Shown: positions 39,200 to 45,141 of the stretch, piece by piece | How positions within the stretch are numbered: position 1 is the first letter of the stretch | Layout: each line of letters begins with the position of its first letter | Assembly: GCF_003572205.1 (NCBI RefSeq) | Contig: NZ_QXNY01000004.1 | Span: 548 to 64,547, forward strand | Length of the DNA stretch: 64,000 bases | Direction of reading: 5' to 3' | Origin: Algihabitans albus | GTDB taxonomy: Bacteria; Pseudomonadota; Alphaproteobacteria; Kiloniellales; DSM-21159 | Notes under the pieces: model-generated | The model's input: the letters and a program-made list of their open reading frames with translations, nothing else | What the model was told of the DNA's origin: nothing | Databases searched by the model: none | Position numbers and translations under genes: made by a program

Positions 39200-39812
39200 C
39201 CGAAGGATCTTTCTTTCCGCATCGCACGCACGCCTAAGGCGGATTACGAGCTTGCAGGCTCGCCGATCGAGCCCTTCAACCTAGTCAAGCGACGCTCCAG
39301 TGTAACAGTAGCTCCTCTTTTCGCGACTACTTCACGCGAGAAGAAAGAAAAACCAGTACGATTTAGACGTGCTATATGTCTAAAAGTGACGAACAGTTGG
39401 TGTTTTTTTGAATCTGTTCGCGTGGGAACCGCGTACGAGCGGAGAAATGGCTCTGCTAACACGCAACTCTCAAATCCAATGTCCGGAGATACTACGGGAG
39501 ACCCGGCGAGACAATCCTGCCAAGCCAAATGTAAGGCGGTAGCTCAGCCATTGACGGGAGGACAGCGGTCTTCGAATCGCACAAGAAGTGCATCGTGCAA
39601 CGCTCGGCCTTCGATGAGAAGGCTCTCGATTCTCGGGTTGCTTTATAGAATTTCAGTATTCATCTAAGTTTTTATCATTAATAAATATTAACTAATAAAT
39701 TATACATGTGAATTACACGATGTTTACAAAATTATTCAGCAGAAATGTTGTGTATCTTCGTTAACATCACCAAATAGCTTGCCGGAAGATAAATTTTCTT
39801 AGAGGCACTCCC
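39200..39812. other. Intergenic region, AT-rich in its right half
   Basis: No convincing gene was found in about 610 bases. Open frames here have no recognisable domain. Bases 39655-39780 are very AT-rich compared with the window and probably hold the promoter of the VPLPA-CTERM gene. A TAGCTCAG/TTCGAATC pair near 39537-39575 recalls tRNA boxes but cannot form a tRNA. Confidence 0.45.
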
Positions 39813-40541
39813 GTGCAAGTACTCAGATTTATGGCCTTGGCCGGCGCACTAAGCGCCGCATTACTGACGACACAAACGGCCGCCGCCGCGGTTATGGACG
39901 TGACCGGTACGACGACCGGCGGGTCCTTTGACTCCTTCAGCAGGCCGGGCGCCCCAGGCGTGCATGGGTTGGAGCTGCGCGGCGGACGCCAGAAGACTCG
40001 TGGCGACTGGGAACTCGGGCTCGGGACGCAGACCAGCACGCGCGGCGGCTTCCGTCAGGCGCAATTCGGTTGGGGCAAGCACCTCGACGTCTGGGCTTTT
40101 GAATATGTCTACAGCGCCGGATCCGCCCAACTCTGGCTGTGGGACCCGGAGACCGCGCGCTCGAGCGATCCGCTGCTGACCTACTCCGGCTCCCTGCTCA
40201 CCGGCAACGCCGTCAGTATCTTCGCCAAACGCCAGGCCCAGATCCAGATCACCGAGTTCGACGGCCAGAGCGTGAACTTCCGGGTGGGCGATGCGGCGAA
40301 CAAGAACCTCTCGGAGACCGCGATCTTCGCCAGTGCCGGCTTCGCCGACGGCTTCAACATCCGCGGGCGTCTGGCGCTGCTCGCCGGCGGCGGTTCCAAA
40401 CACGCCTTGACCGTGCAGGCGGGCGAGGTGGCCGCCGTCGCCGCCGTTCCCCTGCCCGCGGCTGCCTGGTTCCTGCTGACAGGCCTCGGTGGCCTGGCCG
40501 GCCTGCGTTGGCTGAAAGGACGCGAGAGTCGCGGCACCTAA
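39813..40541 (+). CDS. Exported VPLPA-CTERM sorting-domain protein
   Basis: The 242-residue protein starts at GTG 39813, with GAGG 9 bases upstream. It has a signal peptide (MALAGALSAALLTTQTAAAA) and ends with the tripartite sorting tag VPLPAAAWFLLTGLGGLAGL then RWLKGRE. That tag is a VPLPA motif, a hydrophobic helix and a basic tail, as processed by exosortase-type transpeptidases in Rhodobacterales-like bacteria. The body is a beta-rich secreted domain without recognised homology. No exosortase gene is in this window. A terminator follows. Confidence 0.82.
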   Translation: MQVLRFMALAGALSAALLTTQTAAAAVMDVTGTTTGGSFDSFSRPGAPGVHGLELRGGRQKTRGDWELGLGTQTSTRGGFRQAQFGWGKHLDVWAFEYVYSAGSAQLWLWDPETARSSDPLLTYSGSLLTGNAVSIFAKRQAQIQITEFDGQSVNFRVGDAANKNLSETAIFASAGFADGFNIRGRLALLAGGGSKHALTVQAGEVAAVAAVPLPAAAWFLLTGLGGLAGLRWLKGRESRGT

Positions 40542-40569
40542 ACGAAACATGCTCCGGGTTAGTGACGGA

Positions 40570-40601
40570 AACGGCGGCTTTCACGGAGCCGCCGTTTTTT
40601 C
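40570..40601 (+). terminator. Rho-independent terminator
   Basis: AACGGCGGCT pairs with AGCCGCCGTT around TTCACGG, followed by TTTTTT. It lies about 30 bases after the VPLPA-CTERM gene. Confidence 0.9.
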
Positions 40602-40799
40602 ATCTGCGATCCGGCAAAGCGCCAACGGTGGGACTCAAGGCCGTGACCAAGCGTCGCCAAACGACCTCGGCCCATCGAGCGCAGGCCGGCCGGACAGTCC
40701 GGTCCGGCGCTTCTTTCCAATCGAATCGCAGGTGGGGATAACGCTACCAAAAATTGCGTAGAAGCTCCTGTACGCCTTTCTGGCCGGTCGGGAAAAAAC

Positions 40800-41360
40800 A
40801 TGAAGAAAGCTCTTCTTTTTCTATGCGTGATCGTCACTGCTTGCGCACAAGTCGGCCCGCTTCAACAAGACGCCAAGTCATGCAGCAAAGCAGGTGGTTT
40901 CTTCGGTTACTCATACTGCGTCGATGCGGCGCTGCGAAAATCCGTCGCTGGCAACCCAAACGAGCAGGCATCCGCCGTCTTTTCTCATATCGTTTGGCTG
41001 CGTGGACAGGTCGGCGAGAAGGCTCTGTCCCATCAGCAAGCGATCGAACAGCTGGATTTTTTCATAGCACAGCAAGCCGCAGCGGAAACTCCCGAGGTCG
41101 GGACCTCGGTACTGATCGGCCTCATCGGCGCGGCCGCCATTGTTGCGGCGGCCTATGCACTGAGCGAGAACCGCGACGAGGACGACGACCGAGACCGCAG
41201 GTACGCCTACCGGGAGCCCCTGATGTGCTCCAAGGTCGAGTACGGCTATCCCAAATGTCGCGGGAGAAAAGCCTGTGGAGACACCTGCATCCGCGCGACA
41301 GAGACGTGCAACGCGGGGCGAGGCAGTGCCTGCAACCTTCGCCACCACAGCTATCCCTAG
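40800..41360 (+). CDS. Lipoprotein with internal membrane helix and Cys-rich tail
   Basis: The 186-residue protein opens with a lipoprotein signal (MKKALLFLCVIVTAC, Cys15). It then has a helical region (VFSHIVWLRGQVGEKALSHQ), a hydrophobic helix near residues 100-119 (VLIGLIGAAAIVAAAYALSE), a charged linker (NRDEDDDRDRR) and a C-terminal domain with at least five cysteines (CSKVEYGYPKCRGRKACGDT, then CIRATETCNAGRGSACN). The Cys-rich end suggests disulfides in an oxidising compartment. No family is recognised. Confidence 0.65.
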   Translation: MKKALLFLCVIVTACAQVGPLQQDAKSCSKAGGFFGYSYCVDAALRKSVAGNPNEQASAVFSHIVWLRGQVGEKALSHQQAIEQLDFFIAQQAAAETPEVGTSVLIGLIGAAAIVAAAYALSENRDEDDDRDRRYAYREPLMCSKVEYGYPKCRGRKACGDTCIRATETCNAGRGSACNLRHHSYP

Positions 41361-41752
41361 CGTACGAGATCCGGTTGCAGTCGGTGTCGGCGCGAACTGA
41401 TTTGGACCGAGACAGCGCAAACCATCGACGACCCGCTCGACACGAGCTGTCTGTGAGGTGACAGTTAAAGTGGGGGCACCGGGAGATCCGGGACTATCCG
41501 GGACGTGGCGGGAAATAACGGGACGATTTCAATACCTTGCGGGCCAAATCGCCCCTCGCGACCCGTCGAGACGCCCCAACCGCCGCGCCACTTAAAGTGG
41601 GGTCACCGCTGACAGCGAAACCGCAGAACTCCGCCGTTTCGATTGGCGCGAAACTGCGAAGGTGAGCCGCAACGGCCCACCTTGCAAAACTGTACAATGC
41701 CGAAAAAACAGTTACTTAGAACTTGTGCATCGCACAAAGGTGAGCCGCACTA
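41361..41752. other. Repeat-bearing intergenic region near prophage left border
   Basis: No gene was recognised. The region contains a direct repeat TTAAAGTGGGG[G/T]CACCG (41465-41481 and 41592-41608). A CGGGA array at ~10-bp spacing covers 41479-41523, followed by a second direct repeat AAGGTGAGCCGCA (41659-41671 and 41737-41749). A hairpin lies at 41659-41683 and a small hairpin TTGTGC-ATC-GCACAA at 41723-41737. It may hold a mobile-element terminus, the end of the prophage or an eroded insertion sequence. Confidence 0.5.
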
Positions 41753-42157
41753 TCAGGGTGTTTCGGGCCAGGTCCAATCGCCGCTCACGCGGTTCCTTAG
41801 GTTCCAGGCGTCAACGAGCACCTCTTCCACTTCGCGCGCCTCGACCCGCAGGCCATCGAGCTGCAGTGGGCCGTCGTCAGCTGGGCGAAAACGGCACTCG
41901 GCGGGAACGCGAATGACGGCTCCCATGAGGTTCTGCCGATCGTAAGCGATGTCGACTACGCCCGTCCGCAGATCGGCGTAACCGCTCTGAAGCGAGAAGC
42001 TGGCTGGCGTGGGAATGCGCTCAGACACGATATCAGCGCAGGCACTAATGAGTCGCTCCTGTGGTGTCGGTTTGAACATCTGGTAGCCAGCCCACCCCGC
42101 GCCGGCTAAGGCCAGCAGCGCGAACATGATGATGCTGTTGCGCTCACCCGCTTCCAC
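41753..42157 (-). CDS. Membrane-anchored protein, tandem paralog B
   Basis: The 134-residue product starts at GTG 42157, with AGAGGT upstream. It has one N-terminal membrane helix (IIMFALLALAGAGWAGYQMF) followed by a soluble domain with two conserved cysteines (LISACADIV and AECRFRP). It ends NRVSGDWTWPETP. It is a clear paralog of the gene at 42210-42635, sharing TPxSFxL, YDRQNxxGAxIR, GPLQLxxLRVE, REVExxLVDAWN and GDWTWPETP. No known family is recognised. Both genes run in the direction of the prophage repressor and may be expressed in lysogeny. Confidence 0.7.
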   Translation of the reverse strand: MEAGERNSIIMFALLALAGAGWAGYQMFKPTPQERLISACADIVSERIPTPASFSLQSGYADLRTGVVDIAYDRQNLMGAVIRVPAECRFRPADDGPLQLDGLRVEAREVEEVLVDAWNLRNRVSGDWTWPETP

Positions 42158-42209
42158 TACGACCTCTTGTGTAACGGCGTAAAAAGCTGCGCAAAGGCTA
42201 GATACTGAG

Positions 42210-42635
42210 TCACGGCGTTTCGGGCCAGGTCCAGTCCCCCCTGATGCGGTTCGTCCCGTTCCAGGCGTCGACCAAGATGGGCTCCACTTCACGGGTCTCG
42301 ACGCGAAGCCTGGTGAGCTGCAGAGGGCCAGCCTCGGCTGGCTCGAAGGTGCAAGACGAGTTGTACCTGACGATCGCTCCGAAATAGTTCTGGCGCTCAT
42401 AGAAAACGGTTACTTCTGCGTCGCGGAAACTGACCGAGCCTCGATCCAGGACAAAGCTCGACGGCGTTCGGATGAATTCGATCACGATGCTTGCGCAGGC
42501 GTCTGTCAGGTGCTGCCGGGCCGCCTCTGCGCGTTCGCGAGGCGTCAGCTCAACCGCGTCCATCACGTTCAGGGTGATGGAGGTTCCGACGGCGAGCGTC
42601 AGTACAGCGATCGCCACTTTCTGAAATCTATCCAT
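42210..42635 (-). CDS. Membrane-anchored protein, tandem paralog A
   Basis: The 141-residue protein has a membrane helix at residues ~6-24 (VAIAVLTLAVGTSITLNVM) and a soluble part beginning LTPRERAEAARQHLTDACAS. The paired cysteines and the C-terminus NRIRGDWTWPETP match paralog B at 41753-42157. It starts 67 bases beyond the repressor stop, and paralog B follows after 52 bases, suggesting one transcript. Position and topology fit a lysogenic-conversion or superinfection-exclusion protein, which is inference only. Confidence 0.7.
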   Translation of the reverse strand: MDRFQKVAIAVLTLAVGTSITLNVMDAVELTPRERAEAARQHLTDACASIVIEFIRTPSSFVLDRGSVSFRDAEVTVFYERQNYFGAIVRYNSSCTFEPAEAGPLQLTRLRVETREVEPILVDAWNGTNRIRGDWTWPETP

Positions 42636-42702
42636 CGCATCGTCTGTCAGCTACCAAGGCTGGCAATGCTACCTCGGCTAGAGCCGGCAGGCGATGTCTA
42701 TT

Positions 42703-43383
42703 TCACAACTTTCGCTTGACATAAACGACGGTGGCGACGCGACGGATGTAGGAGGACTTAATCTCCTCGCGGTATAGTTCCTGCTCGCCATCCTCAGGCG
42801 GGAGCCACCCTTCGATGACGATCATTTCAAGCGACTCGGACAGGAGACGCTTGAGAGCGACGGTGCCGTCTGCGCGCTCCACAAAGACGATATCGCCCGG
42901 CCGGCGACTGGAATTCGGCGAGCAGAAGCAGAGGAATCCCTGTCGCACGCCTTCGGGGTGCAGGCTCTCGCCAACTGCCATGACGGCGAAAGCCTCGGGA
43001 TCTTCCAGGCGCAGCTCTGCCTCAACCGCCATGGCATCTCCCTGAAACCAGTTCCTTAGGCCGCATGACGCAAGGCCAACGACCGTATAACCGCGGTTTG
43101 CAGAAATCTGCACGGCCTGTTCATCCGTGGCAGCTTCCAAAGCTCCGCTGTTTCGCCCCGTGGCCAGCCAGTCGACGCCGACGTCGCAGAACTCCGCGAC
43201 TCTCACCGCATCACCGAGCCGAATCTCTGTTTCGCCTCTGAGATAGCTGTAGAGAGTTCGCTGGTTGATTCCCGTCCCCACCGCAACGGCCTTCGCCCCG
43301 CCGCCTCGACTAACCGCTTCGCGCAGGCGTTCGACTCGTGAGGTGTCGGCGGAATCGCCGTTTGTCGCGATTGCCTGTGTCAT
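42703..43383 (-). CDS. S24-family phage repressor (LexA/CI-like)
   Basis: The 226-residue protein has an N-terminal helix-turn-helix (residues ~15-75; AKAVAVGTGINQRTLYSYLR) and a C-terminal S24 peptidase domain. The catalytic Ser140 (VGESLHPEG) and Lys178 (TVALKRL) are present. A candidate self-cleavage site is Cys107-Gly108 (GLASCGLRNW). Self-cleavage implies SOS-type induction rather than the Mu c repressor mechanism. It is divergent from Ner, and a perfect palindrome lies directly before its start. Confidence 0.9.
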   Translation of the reverse strand: MTQAIATNGDSADTSRVERLREAVSRGGGAKAVAVGTGINQRTLYSYLRGETEIRLGDAVRVAEFCDVGVDWLATGRNSGALEAATDEQAVQISANRGYTVVGLASCGLRNWFQGDAMAVEAELRLEDPEAFAVMAVGESLHPEGVRQGFLCFCSPNSSRRPGDIVFVERADGTVALKRLLSESLEMIVIEGWLPPEDGEQELYREEIKSSYIRRVATVVYVKRKL

Positions 43384-43395
43384 AGCGAATTCGCT
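43384..43395. promoter_or_regulatory. Candidate repressor operator palindrome
   Basis: The perfect 12-bp palindrome AGCGAATTCGCT directly abuts the repressor start codon. The core TTCGC recurs in two TTTCGCA boxes, 10 bp apart, at 43452-43458 and 43462-43468. Those sit between a TTGACT (43445-43450) and the next 30 bases of the rightward early promoter region. The spacing suggests one protein binding the same face of DNA. Confidence 0.5.
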
Positions 43396-43544
43396 GATTT
43401 TTGCGCGATAAGGTCAGAAAAATGCAGTTTTCCGAACTTATGAGTTGACTGTTTCGCAGATTTTCGCATTGTCTAGCACGTTCGTTGTTTTAGACACCCG
43501 AAGAAAGCCGGCCTGGCAGGGCCGGCGGTGGAGGCGAGGCGGAC

Positions 43545-43838
43545 GTGGCGAAGGGCGGCTGGCATCCGGAAGATATCAAGGCGGCCGTTCGAAAGCGCGG
43601 CACGACCTTGACCCGGCTGGCCCTCGACAACGGGCTCTACGAGTCCGCCTGCCGCGTCGCCTTAAACCGGCCGAGCCTTGCGGGCGAACGAGCCATTGCC
43701 GCCTTTCTCGGCGTGTCGGCGCAGAGCCTTTGGCCGTCCCGATACCAGCGCGACGGCACCCCCAAGCATCCGCGCGCTGGGGCGCAGGATCGTGCGACCA
43801 CCCGACGCGGTCAACGTCTTAGCGTGAAGGTCGCGTAG
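43545..43838 (+). CDS. ner: Ner/Nlp-family DNA-binding protein
   Basis: The 97-residue protein begins MAKGGWHPEDIKAAVRKRGT and has a helix-turn-helix (LTRLALDNGLYESACRVALN, then RPSLAGERAIAAFLGVSAQS) followed by LWPSRY, matching the Ner/Nlp family. Ner is the early negative regulator that turns off repressor and early transcription in Mu-like phages. It is the first rightward gene, followed at once by the gene at 43841. Confidence 0.88.
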   Translation: MAKGGWHPEDIKAAVRKRGTTLTRLALDNGLYESACRVALNRPSLAGERAIAAFLGVSAQSLWPSRYQRDGTPKHPRAGAQDRATTRRGQRLSVKVA

Positions 43839-43840
43839 AC

Positions 43841-44296
43841 ATGGCCAAGCGCCACCAGGACGAGCGGCAACTGACGTTAGAAGGTTGGGTCGACCTGAGC
43901 GCGACGGCGGAAGGCTCCGCGCGCAACCTCAGCTTGGGGTCGGCGCTGGCCGGCTGGATCTCGGAAGCTCTCGCAGGGCGCGACCGGCACACTGTCGCGG
44001 CCGACATGTCGCGCCTGACCGGAGACCCTATCGCCAAGACGACAATCGACGCCTGGACGGCCCAGGCCAAGAAGAAGTGGCGGATGCCGTTGGAGTATCT
44101 GCCGGCACTGATCGAGGCGACAGGCGCCTATTGGCTGCTCGAACGGCTCGCCGAGACGGTCGGCTGCCGCGTCCTTCTGGCGAAAGATCATGTCTATTAC
44201 CGCATGGGCCGACTGCAGGAGCAGCGGCGGCAGCTGGAGGAGCAAGAGCGCTACCTCTCGCGCCTCACGGCGCGCGACGAGGAGAGCGGCTCATGA
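43841..44296 (+). CDS. Phage early protein of unknown function
   Basis: The 151-residue protein is helical and charged. It includes LSLGSALAGWISEALAGRDR, then DMSRLTGDPIAKTTIDAWTA, and a C-terminal coiled-coil stretch (RMGRLQEQRRQLEEQERYLS). The middle looks like a helix-turn-helix, so DNA binding is plausible. It starts 2 bases after the ner stop, in an operon position between Ner and the transposase. I do not recognise a named family. Confidence 0.7.
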   Translation: MAKRHQDERQLTLEGWVDLSATAEGSARNLSLGSALAGWISEALAGRDRHTVAADMSRLTGDPIAKTTIDAWTAQAKKKWRMPLEYLPALIEATGAYWLLERLAETVGCRVLLAKDHVYYRMGRLQEQRRQLEEQERYLSRLTARDEESGS

Positions 44297-45141
44297 GGGC
44301 GTGCGTGGACTCCGATATCCGGCAGCGACTTCTGGCGGATTTGGCCGCGCAAGTGGCGGTCAATCCCGATCCCACCCTAGTCGCTGCCCATCGCGCGAAC
44401 GCGCTGCGCTGGATCGGCACCTTCAGCGGGGCCGAAGCCCTGAAGGCTTGGCGCACCCGCTACATGGGCGGCGGGGAAGACCCGCTGCAGCTGAAGACGG
44501 CGGATCTGTCCGGCACACTCCTAGAAGCCCTGATCGAAATCCGTGCGGCGGCGGCTTCGGCGGATTGGCGCGATGGTCGCCCCCGCCGCCTGAAGATCAT
44601 TGGGCGTCTGGATCGCGTAGCCACAGGCCGAGCAATTGTAACGGTCCGCGCCTGGTCGGCGCTCCTGAAGGCTGAGAATCGTCTTCTTTCTGCGGTCAAG
44701 GCAGGGCACGCAATACCAGGGGCGCTGCTCGACCGATTCCACCGACTCGCCGATCAGGTAGACGAAGGCGCCGGGTCCCACGGATCTGAGGTTGGCGCTC
44801 TGAAGGTCCAGATCCGCCTGCTGAAGTTCAACGTTGCGCTTTTCAAGCTCGACGGCTTGCTGTTTCAGAGCGTTGATTTCCTGCAGCGCCACCAGCTTCT
44901 GATCCTTCAGCGTCTCCACCTGCTCCAACAGATCGCGGGCGGCCTGGAGCGCCGACTTCAGCTCTTCCGGCTGCTTGCCCTTGAAGAGGCCTGGCAGGCG
45001 GACGACGAGATCGACCAGCCGGTTCCCCGTCCTCAGCGCGAGGTCGGCGGTTTCGAGATCGGTGGCGTCCACTCAAGAGTCTCCGGCACGAGTGATTGCA
45101 AAGGCCACCAGCCTACCACCACAGCGGAGTCCAGGCCATGA
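44293..45141 (+). CDS. Possible early gene; only its first ~75-95 codons look genuine
   Basis: An ATG at 44293 overlaps the previous stop (ATGA). The first part (MRACVDSDIRQRLLADLAAQ, then NALRWIGTFSGAEALKAWRT) looks like a real small phage protein. From about 44520 onward the frame runs antisense to the zinc-ribbon gene at 44521-45072, and its translation (LLKFNVALFKLDGLLF, LQRHQLLILQRLHLLQQ) looks like the shadow of a coiled coil. The frame ends by chance at 45141. A plausible reading is a gene truncated by insertion of the minus-strand gene. Confidence 0.3.
   Translation: MRACVDSDIRQRLLADLAAQVAVNPDPTLVAAHRANALRWIGTFSGAEALKAWRTRYMGGGEDPLQLKTADLSGTLLEALIEIRAAAASADWRDGRPRRLKIIGRLDRVATGRAIVTVRAWSALLKAENRLLSAVKAGHAIPGALLDRFHRLADQVDEGAGSHGSEVGALKVQIRLLKFNVALFKLDGLLFQSVDFLQRHQLLILQRLHLLQQIAGGLERRLQLFRLLALEEAWQADDEIDQPVPRPQREVGGFEIGGVHSRVSGTSDCKGHQPTTTAESRP
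44521..45072 (-). CDS. Coiled-coil/zinc-ribbon protein, opposite to early operon
   Basis: The 183-residue protein starts at GTG 45072 with GGAG upstream. It has a coiled coil (about residues 38-95; LLEQVETLKDQKLVALQEIN, ALKQQAVELEKRNVELQQAD), then GPGAFVYLIGES. A zinc ribbon follows with WYCVPC and, 22 residues later, YNCSACGYAIQTP. The PGxFVY / WxCxxC / KKTILSLQ pattern resembles uncharacterised proteins found in many prophages and integrated elements, from memory only. It is the only leftward gene within the early operon, a typical moron position. Confidence 0.75.
   Translation of the reverse strand: MDATDLETADLALRTGNRLVDLVVRLPGLFKGKQPEELKSALQAARDLLEQVETLKDQKLVALQEINALKQQAVELEKRNVELQQADLDLQSANLRSVGPGAFVYLIGESVESVEQRPWYCVPCLDRRKKTILSLQERRPGADRYNCSACGYAIQTPNDLQAAGATIAPIRRSRRRTDFDQGF

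Noticed and set aside
39244-39528. 94-residue leftward ORF between the PAS gene and the VPLPA gene
   Set aside because: No ribosome site or family pattern, and it overlaps a region without coding bias.
39535-39580. tRNA-like boxes (TAGCTCAG and GGTCTTCGAATC)
   Set aside because: The two boxes are too close for a tRNA, the D stem does not close and the bases that would form the acceptor stem are not complementary.
41459-41615. Complete insertion sequence with inverted termini
   Set aside because: The two matching ends are in direct, not inverted, orientation and no transposase lies between them.
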